A program made the translations under genes and the position numbers. A stretch of 64,000 nucleotides of DNA, taken from positions 1,302,001 to 1,366,000 of the forward strand of contig NZ_CP121650.1 of the NCBI RefSeq assembly GCF_029714405.1. The letters are read 5' to 3'. The DNA is from Bradyrhizobium sp. CB82. GTDB taxonomy: Bacteria; Pseudomonadota; Alphaproteobacteria; Rhizobiales; Xanthobacteraceae. Below are positions 34,877-43,143 of the stretch, piece by piece (positions within the stretch are counted from its first letter, which is position 1; every line of letters begins with the position of its first letter). The notes under the pieces are model-generated. The model was given only the letters and a program-made list of their open reading frames with translations, had not been told where the DNA came from and did not search any database.

Positions 34877-35351
34877 CCTTCTGCGCCGCGAGCTGCGGGG
34901 GCGACGCAACGAGATCGGCGGCGTGATGGTCGCCGAGCACGTGGGCGACGAGACTTTCCGGATAGTCGAACTTTCGGTGCAGAGGTCGGGCGGTACGACG
35001 ATGCATTTCGTCCGGGATCCGGAGCAGAGCAAAGCTTTCTTATCGGATTTCTTTGCTAGAACGGGCGGCAACTATCATCGCTTCAACTATATCGGAGAGT
35101 GGCATTCGCATCCGACGTTCGAGCCCGTGCCCAGCCGAAACGATATCCAGGCGATGTACCAGATCGTCGAAGATCCAGAAGTAGGCGCGAACTTCGCCGT
35201 CCTCATCATTGTGCGGTTGTTTTTTCGCAGATCATTGAAGATGTCGGCGACGTTGTTCCGGGCCGGTCTACCTCCGGAGCGTGTCGTGGTCTTGCTCGAA
35301 CGGAAAACACCGGGATTGCTTTCCCGCCTGCGAATTCTATTCAAAAAGTAA
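34845..35351 (+). CDS. JAB/JAMM isopeptidase (Cap3-like)
   Basis: A 168-aa metallopeptidase; GTG start overlapping the E2-E1 gene by 32 nt, so tightly coupled. The JAMM zinc site is complete: Glu23 in NEIGGVMVAE and HSHPTFEPVPSRND (His87, His89, Ser97, Asp100; H-x-H-x7-S-x2-D). In type II CBASS, Cap3 removes the cyclase from its conjugates; here the same reversal role on cyclase A is inferred. The C-terminal 40 residues end in a basic stretch (LRILFKK). The stop overlaps the convergent TIR remnant. Confidence 0.9.
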   Translation: MELILPRKITDLLRRELRGRRNEIGGVMVAEHVGDETFRIVELSVQRSGGTTMHFVRDPEQSKAFLSDFFARTGGNYHRFNYIGEWHSHPTFEPVPSRNDIQAMYQIVEDPEVGANFAVLIIVRLFFRRSLKMSATLFRAGLPPERVVVLLERKTPGLLSRLRILFKK

Positions 35352-35550
35352 ACGTCCTTGCGCCCCGCATCTTGACGATCTGGTCTCCCTTTTCGAATTG
35401 GATCACGGTGAGTCCCTGAATATCGGACGGGATCTACTTCACCTTGGGATGGACCAGGATCGACCGATGCCTGGTCAGCTTTTCCCATCAACAGCCCGAG
35501 CTCGAACAAGACATTGTCCTGGATCCACCGCTTCGACCGCAGTGCATGTT
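35341..35550 (-). pseudogene. Broken TIR-type (Pycsar/CBASS effector-like) domain fragment
   Basis: On the minus strand WIQDNVLFELGLLMGK is the core signature of the TIR-like nucleotide-binding effector domain (PF10137 type). An extra A in the AAAA run after ATGGG shifts the frame. In the next frame it continues LTRHRSILVHPKVK, a stop, then PSDIQGLTVIQFEKGDQI, again family-like, to a stop at 35341. So one insertion and one nonsense change, plus loss of the N-terminal part. It lies between the JAB gene and the ImmA gene and probably is what is left of an effector of this or a previous system. Confidence 0.65.
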
Positions 35551-35560
35551 GAGCTTCTGT

Positions 35561-36409
35561 TCAGAGCAAGTGCCGACGCGCAACGCCGCTCCAGCCGGGA
35601 TCGTCTCCCAAGTGGAGAAGGGTGTACGCCGCGTCGTAGCGCTCGCTTCTGAACGAGAGTTCGCGCGCCGGCTCTTCAAACCAGACGCCGGTCGGGTGAT
35701 CGACACCGGTCCGGGCCTCCGGCGTGAACAGTTCCCGACCGGCCGCCGATGCCGGCGGTAACTCCACTGGGCCACGGCTGGTGCGGATGAAGGCCCCGGT
35801 CGTCAACGCGCGCTCGCTCGACCACGACCACTTGACGAAACCGTCTACGGAGACGACGAGCAGAGCCCTTCGTTCCGTATAGCGTAGCCATTGAAGGATG
35901 GCAGCGACCAGCGACACATCATACCGCTCGGCGCAATCGCCCAACACGTCAAAGTCCGGCTTGCCCGTCGGCGGCACCTGGCGCCTGAAATCATCGAGAG
36001 GCATCAGAAGCCAGGAGGCAAACTCGTTGGCTTCTCTTTCGATTTGCAGCCTGGTCCGTCCGTCGATCCCGGCTTCGCTGGAGTGGATCCCGTCGGGGTA
36101 CTTCTTCCGGTGCAGGAGGTAGTGGCCGAATTCGTGCGCGATAGTGAACCTGCGACGGCCCCTTGACTGGCCGGCGCCGTACACGATCCCCCACTTAGTC
36201 CTCGACGCGGACGGCACTAACGCGCCTGCGAATCCATCGAGCTCTTCTTTACCGACCTTGGTGATGGGATCTTCCGGGAAGAGGGAGCGCGACGTCTCCA
36301 TGGCGAGCGCACCGATGTCGAAACGGTGTCGATCAGGCGGGTTCGCCAGATTCAGCATCTGGTTGAAATGGCTCGCCCAGCGCCGAGGTCCCCAACCCTC
36401 GAAGTCCAT
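35561..36409 (-). CDS. ImmA/IrrE family metallo-endopeptidase
   Basis: A 282-aa protein with the zinc motif FTIAHEFGHYLLH (HExxH) and the downstream Glu in REANEFASWLLMP. Such proteases cleave XRE-type repressors on a stress or phage signal (ImmA of ICEBs1, IrrE/DdrO). It starts 7 nt after the XRE gene on the same strand; the pair forms a repressor/anti-repressor switch next to the divergent cyclase operon. The C-terminal half after about residue 165 is a sensor-like region without a named motif. Confidence 0.9.
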   Translation of the reverse strand: MDFEGWGPRRWASHFNQMLNLANPPDRHRFDIGALAMETSRSLFPEDPITKVGKEELDGFAGALVPSASRTKWGIVYGAGQSRGRRRFTIAHEFGHYLLHRKKYPDGIHSSEAGIDGRTRLQIEREANEFASWLLMPLDDFRRQVPPTGKPDFDVLGDCAERYDVSLVAAILQWLRYTERRALLVVSVDGFVKWSWSSERALTTGAFIRTSRGPVELPPASAAGRELFTPEARTGVDHPTGVWFEEPARELSFRSERYDAAYTLLHLGDDPGWSGVARRHLL

Positions 36410-36416
36410 GAGCGGC

Positions 36417-36725
36417 CTATTCGTCCAGGGCCTTGGCCAACTTGCGGAGCCGGGCGCGCGCTTCCGGCGACATCGCCTGGTACTCGCGGAAGAAGGCCTT
36501 GTCCTCCGCCGATTCGAGATTTTCGCTGCCCAGCAAGTAGTCGACGGTCACGTCAAGGGCCCTTGCCAACCCGGCCAATTTCTCCCCGGACGGGCGGGGC
36601 AGCTCCCTGTTCTCGAGTTCCCATAAATAGGATTTGCTCAGGCCGGCCCGATCGGCGAGCTGGTCCAAGGTCAATTTCGCTTTTTTTCTCAGCGTCTTAA
36701 TGCGATCGCGGATGCTTTCAGCCAC
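36417..36725 (-). CDS. XRE-family repressor, ImmA partner
   Basis: A 102-aa protein from GTG at 36725. The helix-turn-helix is in LTLDQLADRAGLSKSYLWELE; the C-terminal helices (AFFREYQAMSPEARARLRKL) are typical of repressors paired with ImmA proteases. Its promoter is divergent from that of the cNMP-binding/cyclase gene, and both -10 boxes overlap the direct repeats at 36743 and 36794, so it probably represses both directions until ImmA cleaves it. Confidence 0.85.
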   Translation of the reverse strand: MAESIRDRIKTLRKKAKLTLDQLADRAGLSKSYLWELENRELPRPSGEKLAGLARALDVTVDYLLGSENLESAEDKAFFREYQAMSPEARARLRKLAKALDE

Positions 36726-36742
36726 GCAATTCGCCCTTAGCT

Positions 36743-36810
36743 GTTCGGTGTAGCAGCATATCCCGTCCTTGACTCGCGGCAACAGGTTCCTATGTTCGGA
36801 GTAGCAGTAT
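36743..36810. promoter_or_regulatory. Divergent promoters overlapped by two 17-bp direct repeats
   Basis: Repeats GTTCGGTGTAGCAGCAT (36743-36759) and GTTCGGAGTAGCAGTAT (36794-36810) match at 15 of 17 positions. Plus promoter: TTGACT (36769-36774), 16-nt spacer, TATGTT (36791-36796), the last overlapping repeat 2. Minus promoter: TTGCCG (36782-36777), 16-nt spacer, TATGCT (36760-36755), the last overlapping repeat 1. This symmetric layout fits XRE binding that shuts both promoters. Confidence 0.55.
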
Positions 36811-36875
36811 TTTACATGGTGCGGAAGCGAATCAGCAGACGGGCTCGTCTGCGCGCCGGGAATGGTAAATTGAAT

Positions 36876-37988
36876 ATGGTCTTTGCCACTAATATCGACC
36901 GGGTGCTCGAGCGGTTTCTCGAGCAGCATTGTCCGAAACCGGACCTGATCCGGGCGGCGATCTTGCGCGAACCAATCTGCCGGGTGGATGACTATAACCC
37001 CGACCACCTGATCTGCCGCCGCGGGGATCGAGTGAGCGGCTGCTGGCTGGTTCTCAGTGGTCGGGTCGAAGTCCGGGCCGACGATCAGAGCGTCACCTTT
37101 CGTGGCGAAGGCGAGATGTTCGGCGAGCAGGGTCTGTTGCATGTCCTTGCTGGAAAGAACGGCGCCCGGACTGCCGACGTCAAGGCGATCGGCCCGGTCC
37201 GGGTGTTCTTTATCGATGCCGCCTTTCAGGAGCGACTGACTGACCCCGAGAAAACCATCTGGGTTCTGATGCTCGCCGACGTCGTCAACATGAAGTTAGC
37301 GCAGGCGACCCAGGGACGTTCGGAACTGCGCATCTCGGTCGCCGAACAGGAACATCTTCTGCGTCGGTTCTCCGACGATGACGCGCTCGGCCTCGTTAAG
37401 GTCGCTGCGGCTGGACAGACTCCACCGATCCAGCCCCGAAAGGCGATCGTGTTCTTCAGCGACATCGCCAACTTCAGCGTCTGGTCAACCGGCAAGGATT
37501 CCGGTGAAGTTGCATCTCACCTTCATCGCCTCTGTTCCCTCCAGATCGATCTGATCCGAAAGGCTGGCGGGCAGATCGACAAGCTCATGGGCGACGGAGT
37601 GATGGCCTATTGGTTCATCGACACCGCCGAACGCGAGCGCGTCGAGCCCGCCGCCGTCATCCGATGCGCGACGACGATCGCCGAAGAGATCGGGCGCTAC
37701 GTCACGGACAATGGCCTCGATATCGGAATCCGCATCGGCTTGCACGCCGGGGACGTCGCGTTCGGCGACTTTGGGGCCGAGCAGAGGATCGCCGTGACCG
37801 TGCTCGGCGCGACCGTCAACACGGCGGCCAGATACGAACAGGCGAAGTCACCTGATCTAGGTCAGGTCCGCGTGAGCCCGGTCCTTCGGGAACTTGCCGT
37901 CGAAGCGGGCATCTCCCCTGAAACGTTCCGGGGACCTGTGAAAGCGAACGTGAAGCATGGCGTCGAGCTCGACGTCTATTCGTTCTGA
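36876..37988 (+). CDS. cNMP-binding domain fused to a class III nucleotide cyclase
   Basis: A 370-aa protein. N-terminal CRP-type cyclic-nucleotide-binding domain (about 38-120: YNPDHLICRRGDRVSGCWLV, GEGEMFGEQGLLHVLAG). C-terminal cyclase domain (188-370) with a complete set: FSDIANF (Asp196), KLMGDGVMAY (Asp240), and ATVNTAAR (Asn315, Arg319), so it can act as a homodimer. An enzyme that both senses and makes cyclic nucleotide could amplify or limit the signal. The start at 36876 is preferred because an earlier ATG at 36792 lies inside the -10 box; 36816 is possible. The next gene starts 12 nt downstream. Confidence 0.85.
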   Translation: MVFATNIDRVLERFLEQHCPKPDLIRAAILREPICRVDDYNPDHLICRRGDRVSGCWLVLSGRVEVRADDQSVTFRGEGEMFGEQGLLHVLAGKNGARTADVKAIGPVRVFFIDAAFQERLTDPEKTIWVLMLADVVNMKLAQATQGRSELRISVAEQEHLLRRFSDDDALGLVKVAAAGQTPPIQPRKAIVFFSDIANFSVWSTGKDSGEVASHLHRLCSLQIDLIRKAGGQIDKLMGDGVMAYWFIDTAERERVEPAAVIRCATTIAEEIGRYVTDNGLDIGIRIGLHAGDVAFGDFGAEQRIAVTVLGATVNTAARYEQAKSPDLGQVRVSPVLRELAVEAGISPETFRGPVKANVKHGVELDVYSF

Positions 37989-38000
37989 GGAGGCTATCCT

Positions 38001-39482
38001 ATGTCGTGGAATGCGGACCGGGCTAAGACGAGAATCCGGGAGCATCTGAAGACCGTGCCGGACGTCGACAGCAACATCACGCTCGATTCCGCGCGAGCCC
38101 AGAGGACGGTCCGCAAGAGCGGTTTGATCGGTCGTCTCCCGATCCGGCAGGCCTTCCTGGTGGAGGGCGTCCATCTCTACGGCCAGTTGCTGGACTTCGA
38201 CGGTCTTGTCGCCGAAGGCGGCTCCGAAACCGAAGGCTCGCATCGCAGGCTCTTGCGATTCCTCAACATGCATTATCGTGTCTGGGACGCCGTCGTGGAT
38301 AACGATGACGGCGACCGGGTCGACTACCACGGCGCCAGGCTCCACGCCGTCATCACGTCGCCGGCTGGAGACGCTGCGGCGCAGATCACCCGAGCTGTCG
38401 CTCTCGCGGGCAAGCTCACGGAGGCCGCCGAACGGCTCGGCCAAGCGCATGGCTTTCCGTCCCGCATCCGCTTCGGGATCGATCATGGCAGGTGCCTGGC
38501 CATGACGACCGGCCGCTCGCACGAGAAGGACACGCTCTTCCTCGGTCGTCCCGCCAATCACGCGGCAAAGCTCGCCGCCGCGGAGGACGAGGCGGGCATC
38601 TTCCTGACCGAGACTGCGCAGCAGCGGGCGCGGCCGGGCGCCGTGCACAAGTCGGCAGGCCGGACGGTGCTCGACGAGACCTACATTCGCGAGGCGGTGC
38701 GGAGCTTCGCGTTCGACAGCCTCGAACGCAGGGTCGATGAGGTCGCTCAGGACGCCGTCGAGCCGATCTTTCGCTTCAAGCGACCGGAACTGCCGCTCGC
38801 CAGCGTCAAATTCGCGGATCTCTCGCCGGCGAACTCTGTGCGCATGGGCATGGCGTCGATCTTCGCCGATATCGACGGCTTCACCGACTTCGTCGACCAG
38901 GCCATCGAGGGCGGCGCGGTCGAAATCACAAAGGCCGTGAGAACGATCCATGTCATCCGCGAGGAGCTCAACTCGGTCCTGAACGACGACTTCGACGGCA
39001 AGCGCGTGAGGTTCGTGGGTGACTGCATCCAGGGCTGCGTGGCAGAAGGCGAGCGGACCGACGACGGTCCCGGCTCCGTGCGACAGGCTGTGATGTGCGC
39101 CAACGGCATGCAATCCTCGTTCGACCTTTGCCTCGACGCGGTGGACTCCGATGCTGCGATCGGCCTGGCTATCGGCGTGGAATATGGTCCGACGCCGATG
39201 ACCCGGCTGGGATATCGCGGCGACGACAGCGTCCGGTGCGCAGCCAGCCGGGCCACCATCAATGCCGAGCGGACGCAACAGAGCATCGAGGGTAGCGGAA
39301 TCCGGCTGGGCGTCGTCGCCCAGCAGGTTGCCGACGCCGCGGTCCGACGGATCATCGCGACGGGACGATTAATGTCGTTCGACACCGCTTCGGATTTTCT
39401 CGGCGCCTCTCAGTCTCCGGCCGTCCAGATCATGCGCAGCGAGCCGGCCGCTCGGTCGCACGCTGCGCGTCCGAAGCGCTGA
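38001..39482 (+). CDS. Tandem class III nucleotide cyclase (cyclase B), paralogue of 31596-33146
   Basis: A 493-aa protein with the same two-domain plan as cyclase A. Domain 1: IRFGIDHG and LGRPANHAAK (181-190) but no metal Asp pair. Domain 2: FADIDGFTDFV (Asp290) and RFVGDCIQG (Asp341) without NxxxR. The N-terminus MSWNADRAKTRI aligns with that of cyclase A. The C-terminus ends AARPKR and lacks the Gly-Gly tail of cyclase A. It sits between the cNMP-binding cyclase and an E2-like Cys-rich protein in one operon. Having two such paralogues within 7 kb suggests duplicated or paired signalling branches. Confidence 0.85.
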   Translation: MSWNADRAKTRIREHLKTVPDVDSNITLDSARAQRTVRKSGLIGRLPIRQAFLVEGVHLYGQLLDFDGLVAEGGSETEGSHRRLLRFLNMHYRVWDAVVDNDDGDRVDYHGARLHAVITSPAGDAAAQITRAVALAGKLTEAAERLGQAHGFPSRIRFGIDHGRCLAMTTGRSHEKDTLFLGRPANHAAKLAAAEDEAGIFLTETAQQRARPGAVHKSAGRTVLDETYIREAVRSFAFDSLERRVDEVAQDAVEPIFRFKRPELPLASVKFADLSPANSVRMGMASIFADIDGFTDFVDQAIEGGAVEITKAVRTIHVIREELNSVLNDDFDGKRVRFVGDCIQGCVAEGERTDDGPGSVRQAVMCANGMQSSFDLCLDAVDSDAAIGLAIGVEYGPTPMTRLGYRGDDSVRCAASRATINAERTQQSIEGSGIRLGVVAQQVADAAVRRIIATGRLMSFDTASDFLGASQSPAVQIMRSEPAARSHAARPKR

Positions 39483-39490
39483 TCGATCGG

Positions 39491-40225
39491 TTGGTGCCGG
39501 TGGCCCTCGACGCGATTGCCGACACTGTTCCGCCTTGGGCCGAATTCCGCTGGATCGGCACTCGCGCAGCCGAAGTGGACGCCGTCCTCGTGCGAAGCAG
39601 CGGAGCTTTCACCCGGTTGTTCGAGCTGGAAGTCCTGCATCTCGCCGACGAGGTGACGGTGTACGAACGGGTCAGAGGCAAAACTCTGCCTACGTTTTGT
39701 CCTGAGCGCCACATCAACGCTGACGGTTCGTTCTGCCTCGGTCTTCGGGCCGGCCAGGGGATCAACTCGGCGACCGCGGCGACCTGGTGGACGAAGCTTC
39801 ACGCGTTCCTGCTTTGCCAAGAGACCGCTGCGGAGGCCAGACTTTGGCCTTCCAGCGCCCAGCTATCCCATGGCGATGCGGGCGATATCGAGCTCCTCGC
39901 CGAGCAAGCCGCGGCCGAAACCGGCGCCAGTGCCGCCTATCGCGACGCCGTTGAGTTCGATATCGGCCCGATCGCGGCGGGCCTTTCCAGGATCAACAAG
40001 GCGACCGGACGCTTGCGGAACGGTCGGAGTTCCTGCCTTTGCGGTCGCAAGCACCGGACCGGAAAACCGCTCCTCCGACGGGAGTGCCAGTGCCTCGGAT
40101 GCCCGATCGAACTCGAGTTCAAACGACGCGCAGCGGTCGACCGCTTCTGGCGCTCGATGTCCAGTTTGCAATGTTGCGGCACTATGCTCGAATGCCCGCT
40201 CAAAGCAACTGCCCTGTCGAGCTAA
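39491..40225 (+). CDS. E2-like protein with a C-terminal cysteine cluster
   Basis: A 244-aa protein, TTG start (GTG next codon) 8 nt after cyclase B. The front half resembles a prokaryotic E2/UBC core: LPTFCPERHINADGSFCLGL with the candidate active Cys82, then TWWTKLHAFLLCQ. The tail (182-235) has eight Cys in CLC, ECQCLGC and CCGTMLEC clusters plus a His, likely zinc-binding and possibly target-recognising. No E1 is in this operon; it may use the E2-E1 enzyme of the neighbouring operon for activation. The family name is tentative; the E2-like core is a pattern judgement. Confidence 0.65.
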   Translation: MVPVALDAIADTVPPWAEFRWIGTRAAEVDAVLVRSSGAFTRLFELEVLHLADEVTVYERVRGKTLPTFCPERHINADGSFCLGLRAGQGINSATAATWWTKLHAFLLCQETAAEARLWPSSAQLSHGDAGDIELLAEQAAAETGASAAYRDAVEFDIGPIAAGLSRINKATGRLRNGRSSCLCGRKHRTGKPLLRRECQCLGCPIELEFKRRAAVDRFWRSMSSLQCCGTMLECPLKATALSS

Positions 40226-40776
40226 GCGCACTTAGCTCGACAGTGATCTGCGTGACCTTCCGATAACTGTAGGAGGGCGCCTTAGCTGTGGGCAACGCCG
40301 CCAATGGTATGGCTCTCACTCCAGAACCTATATTGGCAGTCGATCCATGTACGTCTCGCGCTTAAGCGAGGCGCTTACTGCGTAGCGCGAAATGACTGTC
40401 AATCGGCCCTTTAATTGCGGGTTGTTGTCAAGCTGCCATTCTTTCTCTCCAGTGACACGCCGGTAGCGATTGCTCCGTCGGAGCTGGTCGGGGTTGCGGA
40501 GACGGAGCGATCGCGGATGGCAAGACGATCGCCTAGGGGGATTGGATTATCGACGTCGTTGGCGGCTTCAGCGTGATTGGGTTGATGTCGCGGCTGGGGT
40601 CATGGTCCTTTCCGAGGTCGCGAGCGCCTCATGATGATGTCCGGATCGGGCGCCTCAACGTTTGCAGCGGAGTGCGGACAGACCGCCACCAGCCGATTGA
40701 CCGAGGTCGCCACGACCACCGTCCCAGCGGGACATCGCCAGTCCGGCGAACCGGACCAGGAACTTGCAAAATAGGA
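40226..40776. other. No supported gene
   Basis: Between the Cys-rich E2-like gene and the IS110 transposase stop. Frames are short on both strands. It probably includes the end of the IS110 element and older IS debris, but no terminal repeats could be assigned. Confidence 0.3.
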
Positions 40777-41805
40777 TTAGGCCTCCTTCACCTGCCCCCA
40801 GTCGAACGATGTGCCGTCGACCCAAATGCAGTGCAGGATTACGGCGATCTTCCGGGCAATGGCTACCTTTGCCTTCCTTACGCCAATCCGCTTTGCGAGC
40901 TTCATGCCCCAGGCCTTGAGGCAAGACCATTTCTTTGTTCGGTACAGCAGAACGGTTGCGGCCTCGAACAGGTAAGTTCGTAGAAGTCGGTCGCCCCATC
41001 GAGATATCTTGCCGTTGGTGTCCGTTTCGCCAGATTGATTACGTCGCGGCGTAAGGCCCAGGTAGGCGCCGACCTTCGAAGCCGATCGGAAGCGCGAAGG
41101 GTCATCGATCGTGTGGCGGAACGTTAGGGCAGTAGCGACGCCGACACCCGGGACCGTCATCAGACGACGCGTCGTCTCGTCCTGTTTTGCCAAACGGCGG
41201 ACTTCGTCATCGAACTTGCTCTGTTGTTGACAGACGTTCTCATGGATCGACAAGAGCGGCGCTATCACGCTCAGGAGCTGATGATCATCGCCCAAGAGCT
41301 CGTGGACCTGACGGCGGAACTGCAGGCCGATTGCGCGAGGGAACAATAATCCATACTCCTTGATCAGGCTGCGAACCTGGTTCTCGATATCCCGGCGAAT
41401 GGTCACGAGACGAAATCGCGCAACGAGTATCGCACGAATCTTCTGGCTTTCTTCGCTTTTGACCTTCACCTCCCGATACCAGCCGACGCGCACCAGCTCG
41501 GCAAGGCCTCGCGCGTCGTTCTGATCGCTCTTGTTCATGCGAACCGACAAGGCCGCGTGCGCGTGCCGAGCGTCGATACAAACCACGGGAAGATCAACCC
41601 TTCGGAGTTCATGCCACAGCCAACTCGCCATCGCGCCAGTCTCGAATCCGATGCGCTCCGCAAGAGGCGCATGTTTGCGAAGCAGGCTGGTCAACGCGCC
41701 CGGATCAGATTTGACCTTTCCTTCGAAGATTACTTGCCCCATCTCGCCGACTACGCATATCGCCGTTTCCCTCTGCGAGACGTCCAGCCCAACGTATTGC
41801 TTCAT
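40777..41805 (-). CDS. IS110-family transposase (DEDD recombinase)
   Basis: A 342-aa protein with a RuvC-like N-terminal DEDD domain ([42 protein letters not shown]) and a C-terminal transposase_20 domain ([33 protein letters not shown]) ending with the Ser-containing [11 protein letters not shown] segment. IS110 elements use a bridge RNA encoded in the non-coding end next to the transposase start, here about 41806-41905. The insertion separated the locus from a truncated ABC permease gene. Confidence 0.92.
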   Translation of the reverse strand: MKQYVGLDVSQRETAICVVGEMGQVIFEGKVKSDPGALTSLLRKHAPLAERIGFETGAMASWLWHELRRVDLPVVCIDARHAHAALSVRMNKSDQNDARGLAELVRVGWYREVKVKSEESQKIRAILVARFRLVTIRRDIENQVRSLIKEYGLLFPRAIGLQFRRQVHELLGDDHQLLSVIAPLLSIHENVCQQQSKFDDEVRRLAKQDETTRRLMTVPGVGVATALTFRHTIDDPSRFRSASKVGAYLGLTPRRNQSGETDTNGKISRWGDRLLRTYLFEAATVLLYRTKKWSCLKAWGMKLAKRIGVRKAKVAIARKIAVILHCIWVDGTSFDWGQVKEA

Positions 41806-41965
41806 CATACCTGCTCCGAATCGTTTGATTGCGAGAGCTTGACAATAGCGAGAGGAGCTTCCTCCCGAGCGCCAACCGCAATTACGTCATCGTTTGCAAA
41901 TTTTGCAGGCCGAATGACACATGAGGTCTGGTTGCTCATGTCTAGCCGGGAGATGCTATCGCTGC

Positions 41966-42214
41966 TCGGCGCTTCCGACCATATTCGTCGGTATTCGCCT
42001 TGCTAGTGCCTCCGCCATACTCGTGCTGGTCGCCTCCGAGATGGTAGGTGCCAAGGCCGGTCTCGGCTATCTCATCATCAACAGCCAGTACAGCTTCCTG
42101 ATCCCACAGATGTATTTCGGCATGGGCATCACGGTCATCGGGCTTGTGTTCAATGCTGTCCTCGAGACGGTGGAGAGGCACTTCATGCGATGGATGGCTC
42201 CGGTGACGCCATGA
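41966..42214 (+). pseudogene. C-terminal fragment of an ABC transporter permease (SsuC/TauC/NrtB type)
   Basis: About 80 residues: TIFVGIRLASASAILVLVA, SEMVGAKAGLGYLI and FNAVLETVERHFMRWMAP, the last two membrane helices and the EAA-type loop of nitrate/sulfonate/taurine permeases. The N-terminal four helices are missing; the break is about 60 nt from the end of the IS110 region. Confidence 0.75.
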
Positions 42215-42334
42215 GTGTGCAGCCAGTTGCGGACATTTCTTTTTGCTCAGCGCGGGGCGGCAGAGCCGTTGCTACGAGACTAGCTTTAAGGTCACATGGC
42301 GAATGCCGCCGCTACTGCATATTCACCCTAAGCG

Positions 42335-42784
42335 TTAGGATAGGATAGTTTCACTCGCATCACTGGAGGTGGCGACCTGCTGGGCGAGCATGATCCCCCG
42401 CGCCATCTCGTCGTCCCGGTAGGCAAAGTCGCGGGCCTCGTCCGCTACCGCTAGGAAAATTGCTGCGATCAGTTCCGGTTCCGGCGGCAGCGGGATATAT
42501 TCCTTGGCGCCGGCATGGATCGCCGCGGCCGCGGCGCGGGCGTTGTTGGTGATGCCGCAGGCGACGATCGGCACGTAAATGTGCTCGGTTTCCAGCCGCA
42601 TTACGAGGTCGCGGATGTCGAGCCCGACATCGACCAAGAGCAGGTCGGCGCCCTTGCCGCCGCGCAAAATCCGCATCGCCAGTTCATGATCCTCGGTCTG
42701 GGTAACAGTCGCGCCGTTGTCGATGGCGATCTTGGTGGCTGTCGTGAGCTGGCCCTTCAAGGTACCGACAATAAGAAGCCGCAT
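42335..42784 (-). pseudogene. Receiver-domain fragment of a FlbD-like sigma-54 activator
   Basis: A 149-aa frame beginning MRLLIVGTLKGQLTTATKIA with the receiver-like core (DLLLVDVGLDIRDLV, IPLPPEPELIAAI) found at the N-terminus of alphaproteobacterial FlbD. The frame ends where the AAA+ sigma-54 domain (normally starting ITGESGTGKE) should begin, and no such domain follows, so it is a 3'-truncated copy of the flagellar regulator. It could still make a stand-alone receiver. Confidence 0.65.
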
Positions 42785-43143
42785 GCTATTATCCTATACG
42801 TCTGTTTCGCGTGGTCCACGACGCGAGTCTATGAAATGTCACACTATGCTTTGTATCATCATGATGACGCCGAGCTTGTCTTTCAACAGCACCACCTCGA
42901 CGCCACTAGGCGGTGATTCCTCAGTCAATCTACGTATGGTTGCTGAATGCCGGCCGCCGGTCAAGCTCAAATCTGCACTGTGCGGTGCGCCCGGAGCACC
43001 ACTTCTATTGGAGTATCAATTGGCGTCCCAAAATTGCACGCCGAATGACACGGCATAAGCGGCTTAACGACGTCGATCCGAAGACGGATTGGCGAGCTGG
43101 GCGGGGCTTCTTCTAGTGATCCAGAATATCACCAGCTTCCTCT
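42785..43143. other. No supported gene
   Basis: No gene. The segment at 43028 (AAAATTGCACGCCGAATGAC) resembles that at 41906 (AATTTTGCAGGCCGAATGAC), suggesting that both are remnants of the same IS-type non-coding end. Confidence 0.35.

Noticed and set aside
36792..36875. Earlier start of the cNMP-binding cyclase at 36792
   Set aside because: The ATG overlaps the predicted -10 box and the second operator repeat; the added residues are basic and not part of the domain.
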